Shown piece by piece: positions 17,507 to 26,519 of a stretch of DNA of 64,000 nucleotides (positions are counted from its first letter, which is position 1; each line of letters begins with the position of its first letter). A program made the position numbers and the translations under genes. The DNA is from Herbiconiux sp. (lineage in GTDB: Bacteria > Actinomycetota > Actinomycetes > Actinomycetales > Microbacteriaceae). Under the pieces are notes generated by a model. The model ran no database searches. It was not told the DNA's origin and saw only the letters and a program-made list of their open reading frames with translations. Where the stretch lies: positions 62,001 through 126,000 of the forward strand of contig NZ_JAHFUW010000005.1 in the NCBI RefSeq assembly GCF_023264855.1. The letters are read 5' to 3'.

Positions 17507-18868
17507 GACGGATGACCGTCCCTGCGCTCCGATGAGGTCGCGGAGGGTGGCGCCCTCGTCATAGGAGCGCCGGTACACCCCGCGCTCCTGCAACTCGGGC
17601 ACGACCGTGTCGACGAACTCGTCGAGCCCGTAGGGATTCGTGTGGCCCACGATCACGAAGCCGTCGGAGGCGCGCTCTTGCACGAAACGGTCGATCTCCG
17701 CCGCCACCTGGGCGGGAGTGCCGACCAGACCGTGACGGGCCGTGAGTGCGATGACGAGCTCCCGGATGCTCAGCCTCTCGGCCTCGGCCCGCTCGCGCCA
17801 GGCGTCGGCGGTGGCCTTCGGATCGGCCGCGTTGTTCGCTCGGCCCTGCGTGATGCCGGCCCCTGCCGGATCGGGGTCGATCGGGGGGAGCGGCCCATCC
17901 GGATCGTACTCGGTGAGGTCTCGGCCCCAGACCCGCTCCAGGAAGGCGATCGCGGTGGCCCCCGAGGTCTGCGCCAGAGCGATCTCGCGAGCCTTCTCCT
18001 CGGCCTCGGCCCGGCTGTCGCCGAGCGCGAAGCCGATGGCCGGCAGCACCTTGAGTGAGTCCTCGTCGCGCCCGTGCCCGGGGAGTCGCCCCTTCACATC
18101 GGCGTAGAACCTCTGGGCATCGGCGAACTCGCTGTGCAGCGAGAAGATCACGTCGGCGTGCTCGGCGGCGAAGTCCCGGCCCGCGGCCGAGTCTCCGGCC
18201 TGCACGATCAGCGGGCGCCCCTGCGGACCTCCCGGCAGGGTGGCGCGGCCGGTCACGTCGAAGTGCAGTCCGTGGTGCTCGACCTCACCGACACCGCCGT
18301 CGGCGAGGAAGCGGCCGCTCGCCTTGTCGGCGACCACGGCATCCGGAGCCCAGCTGCTCCAGAACCGGTCAGCCACCTCGAGGAACTCGGCCGCGCGCAC
18401 ATAGCGCTGATCGCGGTCGAGGAAGGCACCCCGGCGGAAGTTCGCACCGTGGAAGGCGTCGGAGGTGGTGACGATGTTCCAGCCGATCCGGCCGCCACTC
18501 AGGTGGTCGGCGGTGGCGAGTTGGCGCGCGAGCTCGTAGGGCTCGTTGAACGTGGCGCTGAGGGTGCCGACGAGACCGATGTGCTCTGTGACGGCGGCCA
18601 CGGCGGCGAGGATGGCCAGCGTGTTCGGCCGGCCCGCCACATCCGCCTCGTAGATGCGGCCTTTGTGCTCGCGCACCCGGAGGCCCTCGGCCAGGAAGAG
18701 GTAGTCGAAGAAGCCGCGCTCGGCGTTCTGCGCGAAGTGCCGGAACGACGAGAAGGCGATCTGGCTCTCGGAACGCGGATCGCTCCAGAGGGTCGTGTTG
18801 TTCACCCCGGGGAAGTGCGCGGCCAGGTGCACCTGGCGTCGGGCGTCGAGGGAGGACGGAGTGGTCAT
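17483..18868 (-). CDS. NtaA/DmoA-family FMN-dependent monooxygenase
   Basis: A 461-residue luciferase-fold monooxygenase. It shows FPGVNNTTLWSDPRSESQIA, FFDYLFLAEGLRVREH, IGLVGTLSATFNEPYELARQ, GRIGWNIVTTSDAFHGANF, RYVRAAEFLEVADRFWSSW, LIVQAGDSAAGRDFAAEHAD and GFVIVGHTNPYGLDEFV, the standard order for this subgroup. The start ATG at 18868 overlaps the TGA of the upstream monooxygenase (18865-18868), so both are read from one transcript. The last residues (SVGSSAAVR) derive from the 18-base tandem repeats. Likely substrate class is an S- or N-substituted amino acid derivative, inferred from the neighbouring importer. Confidence 0.88.
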   Translation of the reverse strand: MTTPSSLDARRQVHLAAHFPGVNNTTLWSDPRSESQIAFSSFRHFAQNAERGFFDYLFLAEGLRVREHKGRIYEADVAGRPNTLAILAAVAAVTEHIGLVGTLSATFNEPYELARQLATADHLSGGRIGWNIVTTSDAFHGANFRRGAFLDRDQRYVRAAEFLEVADRFWSSWAPDAVVADKASGRFLADGGVGEVEHHGLHFDVTGRATLPGGPQGRPLIVQAGDSAAGRDFAAEHADVIFSLHSEFADAQRFYADVKGRLPGHGRDEDSLKVLPAIGFALGDSRAEAEEKAREIALAQTSGATAIAFLERVWGRDLTEYDPDGPLPPIDPDPAGAGITQGRANNAADPKATADAWRERAEAERLSIRELVIALTARHGLVGTPAQVAAEIDRFVQERASDGFVIVGHTNPYGLDEFVDTVVPELQERGVYRRSYDEGATLRDLIGAQGRSSVGSSAAVR

Positions 18869-20115
18869 GCGGAGACCTCCGAATCGCGGAGTGCCGGCTG
18901 GTGGGTGAAGAGGTTCGCCGGGCGCTCCAGGCCGAGCGTGTCGCGGAGCGTGCGGGGAGCGGTTCCGGGGGCGACACCGTCGGGGGCGGGCGCGCGCAGA
19001 CCGGCCTGCTCGAGTGCGGGCACGACCGAACGGGTGATCGTGTCGAGATCGGCGGGCAGGCGAGCCGGGCGCAGCCGGAAGCCGTCGAGGCCGAGGCGCT
19101 GACCCTCGCGGAGGCGCTCGACCAGCGCGGCCGGCGTGGATGCCACGACGAGAGCATCGGATGCGAGTGTGTCGCCGGCCTGATCGTCGAGGCGCTCCAG
19201 GGCGGCCGCCGCATCCTCGGCGTTGTCCTCGAGCAGCACCACGAGGTCGGCGTAGACGAGCAGCGGAGGCAGCGAGGTCGGCCGCAGGCGGGCCTCGGCG
19301 TCGTGCACTTCGGCCAGGATCTCGCGCAGCTGCTCGGGGGTGTGCGGGGTGATGCACACGGCGTCGGCATGCGCGGCCGCGAACTCGAACGGCACGGTGG
19401 CGTGCGCCAGCGCGATCACCGGCGGCTGGCCCTGCGGGGAGCGCGGCGTGATGGAGGCGCCCTTGATCCGCACGTACCGGCCCTCGAATTCCGTGTAGTG
19501 CACCTTCTCGCCGTCCAGGAACCGGCCGGAGTCGACGTCGCGGACGATGGCGTCGTCCTCCCAGCTGTCCCAGACCCGGCGGACGGCATCCACCACCTCG
19601 CCGGCCTCGTCGAAGAGCTCGTGCACGATCGCCTGGCCCTCGCCACGGCGGTAGGCCTCGAGGTCGAGGGCCGGAACGGTGCGACGGCCCACCGATGCGG
19701 CGTCGTCGGGCGAGGCCGAGATGCGCGGCTGCCAGCCGGCACGGCCCTCGCTCACGTGATCGAGGGTCTGCAGCGCCGTCGCCACGTGGAAGGGTTCGGT
19801 GTGCGTAGTGGTGACCGTGGGCACGAGCCCGATCCGGGAAATTCGCGGGGCCACGTAGGAGGCGATCAGCAGCGCGTCGAGCCGGCCGCGCAGCTGATCG
19901 ACGCGGTCGTCGGCGGCACCGAAACGCGAGGACTGCAGCCCGAAGGAGTCCTCGATCGTGACGAAGTCGACGCCGCCGGCTTCGGCGGCGCGCACCAGGT
20001 CGAGCCAATAACCGGGAGTGAAGATCTCGGTCGGCCGGGCCGCGGGCTCGCGCCAGGACGCCGGATGCCAGCCCGTCCCTTCCAGAGCGACCGCCAGATG
20101 CAGATTCCGTGTCAT
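18865..20115 (-). CDS. Luciferase-like (LLM) flavin-dependent oxidoreductase
   Basis: A 416-residue luciferase-fold protein starting MTRNLHLAVALEGTGWHPAS. It contains EAGGVDFVTIEDSFGLQ, RIGLVPTVTTTHTEPFHVAT, GRAGWQPRISASPDDAASVG and PPVIALAHATVPFEFAAAHA. It is first in a two-gene minus-strand operon and overlaps the next gene by four bases. The ATG at 20115 begins the first beta strand; upstream in-frame codons are non-homologous. A 122-base divergent spacer separates it from the monooxygenase at 20238, so one regulator could control both directions. Confidence 0.85.
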   Translation of the reverse strand: MTRNLHLAVALEGTGWHPASWREPAARPTEIFTPGYWLDLVRAAEAGGVDFVTIEDSFGLQSSRFGAADDRVDQLRGRLDALLIASYVAPRISRIGLVPTVTTTHTEPFHVATALQTLDHVSEGRAGWQPRISASPDDAASVGRRTVPALDLEAYRRGEGQAIVHELFDEAGEVVDAVRRVWDSWEDDAIVRDVDSGRFLDGEKVHYTEFEGRYVRIKGASITPRSPQGQPPVIALAHATVPFEFAAAHADAVCITPHTPEQLREILAEVHDAEARLRPTSLPPLLVYADLVVLLEDNAEDAAAALERLDDQAGDTLASDALVVASTPAALVERLREGQRLGLDGFRLRPARLPADLDTITRSVVPALEQAGLRAPAPDGVAPGTAPRTLRDTLGLERPANLFTHQPALRDSEVSA

Positions 20116-20237
20116 GCGACCAGCCGAACACGCCGCGGCGCGGGCGGGACAGCCGCGCCGTAACGAGACGGAACACAACGCCACAGAGTGAAACATTCCG
20201 GCATCGGACGCCTCGCCGCGCGCATGCTCGACACACG

Positions 20238-21713
20238 ATGACCGACTCCGTTCCCCGCGCGCGCGGCCTGCTCCTCGGAGCGGCCGTCCGGCCCCTCGGA
20301 GCCTTTCCTTCGGGCTGGCGCATCGACGGAGCCCATCACGACCCGCTCGCCGAGCCGGCAGCCCTGCGCCGCCTGGCCGCGGAGGCCGAGCGGGCGCACC
20401 TGCACCTGCTGTTCTTCGGCGACTGGCTCGCCACCGGGCCCGAGCTCGAGTTCACCGATCCGTACCTGCTGGCGCGCGTCGATCCGCTCTCCGCCGTCGC
20501 CTACCTGGCGGCTCTCACCGAGCGGATCGGGCTGATCGCCACAGTCAGCACGAGCCACAGCGATCCGTTCGCCGTCGCCCGCTCGGCCTCATCGATCGAT
20601 CAGCTCAGCGCCGGACGTCTCGGCCTGAACCTGGTGGCGGGCTCCGAACCGGGGGCCGAGGCCAATCAGCGCATCAACGGAGCGGGGCTGGGCCGCCACG
20701 AGGTCGCCGAGGAGTACCTCGAGGTGCTGCGAGGGCTCTGGGACAGCTGGGACGACGAGGCCGTCGTCGCCGACGCGGCCGGCGGCGTGCTGCTGGATCA
20801 CACGCTGATCCGCACACTCGACCAGACGGAGGGCGCCTTCCGGGTGGCCGGCCCCGCGCTGACTCCGCGCCCGGTGCAGGGCCAGATCCCGATCGTGCAC
20901 GCCGATGTCTCGGCCAGGGCGCGGCGGTTCTCGGCGACGCACGCCGACGTGCACCTCGTGTCGCCGGCCGGGGTGGAGGACGGCATCCGGATCGTCTCCG
21001 AGGTGCGCGCCGCCGCGCGCGACCGAGGGCGCGATCCCGCCGACCTCGCAGTGCTGGTACCCGTGCTGCCGATCATCGCTCCGACCCGCGAGGAGGCCTG
21101 GGCGCTCTACGACCGGTTGGTCGAGCTGGTGCCCGTGTCCGGTCCGGGCGCCCCGGCGGGGGTTCCGGATGATCGCACCGACACCGCGATCCGGCGCGTC
21201 GTCGGGGTTCCCATGCTGGTACGAGGGCTCGACGACGTCGTCAGCGAGAGCGATGCCGGGCGGTTCACCGCTGCTGGAGTGCGACTCCTGGAGATCGTGC
21301 GGCAGCGCTCGGGACGGGTTCCCGGCGGGCACCGGCCGGTCACCTACCGGCACCTGCTGATCGCCCGCCTGTTCACGATGCCGGTGATCGTCGGGTCGCC
21401 CGCCGACGTGGCCGATCATCTCGCGACCTGGTTCGCCCGCGGTGCCGCTGACGGCTTCCTGGTGCAGAGCGCCTTCCTGCACGAGCAGTTCGAGGCCTTC
21501 ACCCGCACGGTCGTGCCGATCCTGGTGGAGCGCGGGCTGTTCCGGGCGGAGTACACGGCGACGACCCTGCGCGGGCACCTCGGCCTGTCCCGGCCGGAGC
21601 GGCAGCAGCACCCGGCGCGCGACCGGAGCGTCGCACCGCGCCCCTCCCTGAACGACCGCACCCCGCCGGTGGCCAGTGCCTTCGACGGGGTGGTGGGTCT
21701 GTTCACGAACTGA
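20238..21713 (+). CDS. NtaA-family FMN-dependent monooxygenase
   Basis: A 491-residue luciferase-fold monooxygenase with GLLLGAAVRPLGAFPSGWR, LHLLFFGDWLATG, IGLIATVSTSHSDPFAVARS, GRLGLNLVAGSEPGAEANQR and EVAEEYLEVLRGLWDSWDDE. The C-terminal region has FARGAADGFLVQSAFLHEQF and ends with about 40 extra residues (Arg/Pro-rich, then FDGVVGLFTN). The ATG at 20238 is chosen because the conserved GLLLGAAV strand begins ten residues later. It is transcribed away from the 20115 gene and converges on the binding-protein gene, leaving only 14 bases between stops. Substrate unknown. Confidence 0.85.
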   Translation: MTDSVPRARGLLLGAAVRPLGAFPSGWRIDGAHHDPLAEPAALRRLAAEAERAHLHLLFFGDWLATGPELEFTDPYLLARVDPLSAVAYLAALTERIGLIATVSTSHSDPFAVARSASSIDQLSAGRLGLNLVAGSEPGAEANQRINGAGLGRHEVAEEYLEVLRGLWDSWDDEAVVADAAGGVLLDHTLIRTLDQTEGAFRVAGPALTPRPVQGQIPIVHADVSARARRFSATHADVHLVSPAGVEDGIRIVSEVRAAARDRGRDPADLAVLVPVLPIIAPTREEAWALYDRLVELVPVSGPGAPAGVPDDRTDTAIRRVVGVPMLVRGLDDVVSESDAGRFTAAGVRLLEIVRQRSGRVPGGHRPVTYRHLLIARLFTMPVIVGSPADVADHLATWFARGAADGFLVQSAFLHEQFEAFTRTVVPILVERGLFRAEYTATTLRGHLGLSRPERQQHPARDRSVAPRPSLNDRTPPVASAFDGVVGLFTN

Positions 21714-21727
21714 GCTCGTTCAGGGCC

Positions 21728-22741
21728 TCAGCTGTTGTCCAGCGGCAGTCCGGGCGGGTTCACCAGCGAAGTCTCGACGGCCTCGTCCTGCAGGCCCCAG
21801 GCATCCAGCCACTGCTCGTACTGACCGTTCTCGATCAGGTAGTTGATGGCGGCGGCGACCGGCTCGGCCAGGCCGGAATCCTTCTTGACCGTCGCGGCGA
21901 TCAGGCCGTCGAGGGTCTCGCCGGCGCCGGAGAAGATGCCCGCGGTGCGGGTGGGGTTTGCGCCGTCCTCGGACTGCTTGTTCTGGTAGGCGATTCCGGG
22001 GTTCGGATTGAACTGCGCGTCGATCTGGCCGGAGTTCAGCGCCAGCGTGATGGAGTTCGCATCGGGGAAGTACACCACGTCGAGCGTCTTGCCCTCGGCC
22101 TCGAGCTTGCTCTTCCACTCCAGCAGGATCTTCTCCTGGTTGGTTCCCGAGCTCGTCGCCACCGTCAGGCCGGCGAGGTTCTCGTAGTCGTCGTCGAACT
22201 CCCAGTCGTTCGAGGCGAGCACCTGGAAGGCCAGGTTGTCGCCGCGGTAGGAGGCGAAGTCGTACTTCTCCTTGCGCTTCTCGGTGTCGGTGATGTTCGA
22301 GAAGCCGACATCCGTGGCCCCGGTGTCGATGCCGACGAACAGGTTGTCCCAGGTGGCGTTGCTGACGACCGGCTTCAGGCCGAAGACGGCGGCGACGAGG
22401 CGGCCGAGGTCGGGCTCGGAGCCGGTGAGGGTCTCGTTGTCGTCACCGGTGAAGGCGAGCGGCGGGAAACCGGCCGGCAGGGCGCCGATGCCGATGGTGA
22501 GCTCACCGCTGTCCAGCACCTCCTGGGGCAGCGTGGTGCGGATCTCGTCGACGGTCGAGACCTCGATCTGGGTCTCGGTGCCGGCGCCGTTGGAGAAGGC
22601 GCCCACCGTGACGGTGCCGGAGGCGGCCGCGGTGTCGGTGGCGTCGGCACTCGTGGTGCAGGCGGCGAGGCCCGCGGTCAGGATCGCCGCGGTGGCGAGG
22701 GCTCCGATCGTGCGCAGCCGCTTGGCGGTGGGAGTGGTCAT
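21728..22741 (-). CDS. Amino-acid-type ABC transporter substrate-binding lipoprotein
   Basis: A 337-residue extracytoplasmic binding protein. A signal peptide ends in the lipobox LTAGLAAC. The mature part has the SBP_bac_3 layout: LTIGIGALPAGFPPLAF, SEPDLGRLVAAVFGLKPVV, WDNLFVGIDTGATDVGFSNI, LAGLTVATSSGTNQEKIL and SGQIDAQFNPNPGIAYQN. The family binds polar amino acids, cystine or their derivatives. It is the last gene of a five-gene minus-strand operon, 70 bases after the ATPase gene, so it may have its own ribosome loading or an extra promoter. The fold class supports an amino-acid-like ligand rather than a simple alkanesulfonate. Confidence 0.9.
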   Translation of the reverse strand: MTTPTAKRLRTIGALATAAILTAGLAACTTSADATDTAAASGTVTVGAFSNGAGTETQIEVSTVDEIRTTLPQEVLDSGELTIGIGALPAGFPPLAFTGDDNETLTGSEPDLGRLVAAVFGLKPVVSNATWDNLFVGIDTGATDVGFSNITDTEKRKEKYDFASYRGDNLAFQVLASNDWEFDDDYENLAGLTVATSSGTNQEKILLEWKSKLEAEGKTLDVVYFPDANSITLALNSGQIDAQFNPNPGIAYQNKQSEDGANPTRTAGIFSGAGETLDGLIAATVKKDSGLAEPVAAAINYLIENGQYEQWLDAWGLQDEAVETSLVNPPGLPLDNS

Positions 22742-22811
22742 GGTGGTTCCTAGCTGTGTGAGTGGATGTGATGGGTGGAAGGGTGGAGCGGGTGGGGGAG
22801 GAGCGCGGTGC

Positions 22812-23569
<758 letters not shown>

Positions 23570-23573
<4 letters not shown>

Positions 23574-24568
23574 GCGATCGTGTTTCCCTGCGGGGTGCTG
23601 CGGATGCCGGCCACGGTGCGGCGGATCCGTTGCAGCGGCGTGAGCGGCAGCTCCCGCACCGAGCCGCGGGCGTAGAAGCGCTCGATGTAGAACTGCACGA
23701 TCGAGATCGCGCTGGTGAGGATGAGGTACCAGAGCGTGGCCACCACCAGCAGCGGGATGATGTCGGTGGGGTAGGTGCTGCCGAGGTTCTGCGCCACGCC
23801 GAACAGGTCGAGCAGCGACACGTAGAACAGCAGCGAGCTGGCCTTGATCAGCCCGATGATCTGGTTCACGAAGGCCGGCACGATGGAGCGCAGCGCCTGC
23901 GGCAGCACGATCCGGAAGAACTGGCGGCGCTGCGGGATGCCGAGCGCCTTGGCGGCCTCGTGCTGGCCCTGGTCGACGGCGAGCACGCCGGCCCGCACGA
24001 TCTCGGCGCAGTAGGCGATCTCGCTCAGGCTGAGCCCGATCACACCCAGCACCAGCGGCGAGAGCAGGGTGAAGGTGGGCACCGCGAGCTGCGGGCCGAA
24101 CGGCACCCCGATGCCGACCGAGGGGTAGAGGTTGCCGAGGTTGAACAGGAAGATCAGTACCAGGATGAGCGGCACCGAGCGGAACAGCCAGATGTAGAGC
24201 CAGCTCAGGGTGCTGAGCACCGGGTTGCCGGAGAGCCGGGCGAGGGCCACCACGATGCCGCCGAGAAAGCTCACGACCGCGCTGATCGCCGTGGCCAGCA
24301 GGGTCAGTTGCAGGCCCTTCAGGATGGCGGGGCTGAAGAACCACTGGCTGACCTTCGCCCATTCCCAGGAGGGATTCGTGAAGAGGGTCTGCGCGAAGTT
24401 CGCCAGCAGCACGAGCACGAGGGCCGTGATGACCCAGCGCACCGGATGCCGCAGAGGCAGCACCTTGCGCTCGGCGAGCTGCTTGAGGTCGATGCCCGGG
24501 GGCAGCCCGGTCACGGCGGTGCCGTCGGCGGGCGGGGCCTGGTCGGGACGGTGGGTCACGGCGGTCAT
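23570..24568 (-). CDS. Amino-acid-type ABC transporter permease
   Basis: A 332-residue inner-membrane protein with an N-terminal cytosolic stretch of about 45 residues and five or six membrane segments. The HisM/GlnP-type features are [16 protein letters not shown] near the start of the permease domain and the EAA loop [20 protein letters not shown] that docks the ATPase. Only one permease gene is present, so it should work as a homodimer. It overlaps both neighbours by four bases (ATGA), placing it firmly in the operon with the acetyltransferase and monooxygenase. Confidence 0.93.
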
Positions 24569-25218
24569 CCTCGGAGCCCTTCGTCGGCACCCGGGTGGGA
24601 TCGGTAGAAGTCGACCAGCGACTCGTCGTGCCGGCGCTGCACCTCGGCCGTGTTCAGCGGCTCGCTGGTCAGCGACTTGGCGAAGCCGTGGATGATCACC
24701 TGCTCAGGGGCGAGGGTCGGGTCGAACAGCGGGGTGTAGCCGGCGGAGAAGTAGAGCCGCAGGGCTTCGGGCTGCCGCGGCCCGGTGGTGAGATATGCCA
24801 CGGCGATACCGCGCCGGCGTGCCTCGGCTTCGAGCTCGGCCACGACCCGGCCGGCCAGGCCCTGCCGGCGGTGCTCCGACGAGGTCCAGATCCGCTTCAG
24901 CTCGACGGCGTCGTCACCGAAGGGTTTGAAGGCCCCGCCGGCGATGGGCACACCATCTCGCAGCAGCAGCACGAAGGCGCCGCGGGGTGCCGCGAAGTCG
25001 GCCACCGGGTACCGGCTGAGTTCGGCGGCGGCGGGCTCGCCGAACGCCTCGCCGTAGCGCGAGTCGTATTCGCGGGTGAGGTCGTCGAGCAGCGGAGCCG
25101 CCCGCGGATCGTCGGCAGAGACGTACACGAACTCGTCTGTGCTTCCCTGGTGTCCGGTGCTTCCCTGGCGTCCTGTGCTTCCCGGGCGCTCGGCGGTGGA
25201 GTTCTCACGCAGCGACAC
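24565..25218 (-). CDS. GNAT-family N-acetyltransferase
   Basis: A 217-residue GNAT enzyme. The acetyl-CoA loop reads [20 protein letters not shown] and is followed by [20 protein letters not shown]. Its C-terminal tail ([20 protein letters not shown]) is unusual for the family. The N-terminus carries a low-complexity QGSTG repeat from an 18-base DNA repeat. The GTG at 25218 has AAAGGAG seven to nine bases upstream; the gene overlaps the monooxygenase by 14 bases and the permease by four. In B. subtilis yxe/ytm operons a GNAT enzyme N-acetylates S-modified cysteine before the monooxygenase acts, and the same role is inferred here. Confidence 0.85.
   Translation of the reverse strand: MSLRENSTAERPGSTGRQGSTGHQGSTDEFVYVSADDPRAAPLLDDLTREYDSRYGEAFGEPAAAELSRYPVADFAAPRGAFVLLLRDGVPIAGGAFKPFGDDAVELKRIWTSSEHRRQGLAGRVVAELEAEARRRGIAVAYLTTGPRQPEALRLYFSAGYTPLFDPTLAPEQVIIHGFAKSLTSEPLNTAEVQRRHDESLVDFYRSHPGADEGLRG
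25139..25192 (-). repeat. Three 18-base tandem repeats inside the GNAT gene 5' end
   Basis: Units at 25139-25156, 25157-25174 and 25175-25192 share GTGCTTCCC plus GG. They encode the repeated QGSTG-type segment before the catalytic fold, and copy-number change would lengthen or shorten the N-terminus by six residues without a frameshift. Confidence 0.75.
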
Positions 25219-26338
25219 GGGCTGCTCCTTTCAGGGTCGTCTGGGCCGCGGCGGCCGCATCCCGCTTGGCGACCTCGTCGCGCACGAGCGGGATGACGTA
25301 CCGCCCGAAGTCGATGGTGTCGTCGACGAAGTCGTAGCCACGGGCTGAGATGATGTCGACGCCGAGGTCGACGTAGTCGAGCAGGGCGGCCGCCACGGTC
25401 TCCGGGGTGCCCACCAGGGCGTTGGAGTTGCCGCGCCCGCCCGAGGCGGCGCTCACCGAGGTCCAGAGCGCCCGGTCGAAGCGGTCGCCCTGCTCGGCGA
25501 TCGACAGCAGTCGCTGCGATCCGGCGTTCTCGGGATTCTTCAGGTCGTCGATCGCCGCGGCCGGCAGAGCGCCCGTGCGCTCGCGCACCCGGCCGAGGAT
25601 CTGCTCCGCCTTCTGCCAGGCCAGCTCCTCGGTGGCGCCGAGGATCGGCCGGAAGGCCACCTGGATGCGCGGCCGCTCGCTGCGGCCGGCGGCGGTGGCG
25701 GCATCCGTGATCGTGGCGATCTGCTCGGCCGTGTTCGCGAGAGGCTCACCCCAGAGCGCGTAGATGTCGCTCTCCGCCGCGCCGATGGCGTAGGCGGCCG
25801 CCGACGATCCGCCGAACGACACCTGCGGGCGGGGCTGCTGCACGGGCCATACGTCGCTGACGAAGTCCTCGAAGCGGTAGTGCTCGCCGGCGAAGTCGAA
25901 GCGCTCGCGTGAGGTCCAGGCCTGCTTCAGGATGCGGATGTACTCGCCCGTGCGGGCGTAGCGCTCGTCTTTGCCGAGGTGGTCGCCCTCGGCCGCCTGA
26001 TCGGCCGTGGAGCCGCCCGTGATGATGTGCACGTTGACGCGGCCGTCGCTGATCTGGTCGAGGGTGGCCACGACCTTGGCGGCGTAGGTGGGCGCCGAGA
26101 CGTTGGGGCGGTGTGCCAGCAGCAGCTTGAGCCGGTCGAGCTTGGAGGCCACGAAGGCCGCCACGGTCGCCGGATCGGGGGAGCCGGAATGGTAGGCGAA
26201 GAGCACGCGGTCCCAGCCGTTGTCTTCGTGAGCGCGGGCCAGCCGAAGCGTGTAGTCCTTGTCGAAGCTCGCCCCGGAGCGTGCACGGGTCTCGCTGCCG
26301 TCGTTCGTGGCGGCGATGCCGAGGAATTCGATGGGCAC
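25205..26338 (-). CDS. SsuD-like FMNH2-dependent monooxygenase
   Basis: A 377-residue luciferase-fold enzyme close in length and layout to alkanesulfonate monooxygenase SsuD. It has the N-terminal VPIEFLGIAATNDGSE, DNGWDRVLFAYHSGSPDPAT, LLLAHRPNVSAPTYAAKVV, GRVNVHIITGGSTADQAAEG, YARTGEYIRILKQAWTS and the C-terminal LGVDIISARGYDFVDDTIDF. The GTG at 26338 is supported by AAGGA about eight bases upstream. It is the first gene of the importer operon, and the importer is of amino-acid type rather than SsuABC type. A sulfonated or S-oxygenated amino acid derivative is therefore a better guess than a plain alkanesulfonate. Confidence 0.87.
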   Translation of the reverse strand: MPIEFLGIAATNDGSETRARSGASFDKDYTLRLARAHEDNGWDRVLFAYHSGSPDPATVAAFVASKLDRLKLLLAHRPNVSAPTYAAKVVATLDQISDGRVNVHIITGGSTADQAAEGDHLGKDERYARTGEYIRILKQAWTSRERFDFAGEHYRFEDFVSDVWPVQQPRPQVSFGGSSAAAYAIGAAESDIYALWGEPLANTAEQIATITDAATAAGRSERPRIQVAFRPILGATEELAWQKAEQILGRVRERTGALPAAAIDDLKNPENAGSQRLLSIAEQGDRFDRALWTSVSAASGGRGNSNALVGTPETVAAALLDYVDLGVDIISARGYDFVDDTIDFGRYVIPLVRDEVAKRDAAAAAQTTLKGAARVAA

Positions 26339-26519
26339 GGATGAGTCCTTCCGGGAGTTCGGCGACCACCGGGATGAGGCCGGCGGCCGAGGGAGGTCGA
26401 TGGGGCGACGGTAACCAGCACGTTCCGCGCCGGGCAACGCGGGAGGTTCACAATTCGTCATCCGCGTCACGCTCTGTCACAAAGGGGCGCGCTGCCGTCG
26501 GGATGGTGACGCTGGGGGG
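26339..26519. promoter_or_regulatory. Divergent promoter region of the importer operon and the FAD operon
   Basis: This 181-base spacer separates the minus-strand importer operon from the plus-strand FAD/NAD(P) operon. It holds GCGTCAC (26464-26470) and GTGACGC (26506-26512) as an inverted pair, plus a further GTCAC at 26476-26480. These could be regulator half-sites, but no clear -10 or -35 was identified. No regulator gene lies nearby. Confidence 0.35.

Noticed and set aside
20116-20237. Shared operator between the two divergent monooxygenase spacers (20116-20237 and 26339-26519)
   Set aside because: Similar short words (TCAC, CTCTGT) occur in both but spacing differs and no consistent palindrome could be drawn.
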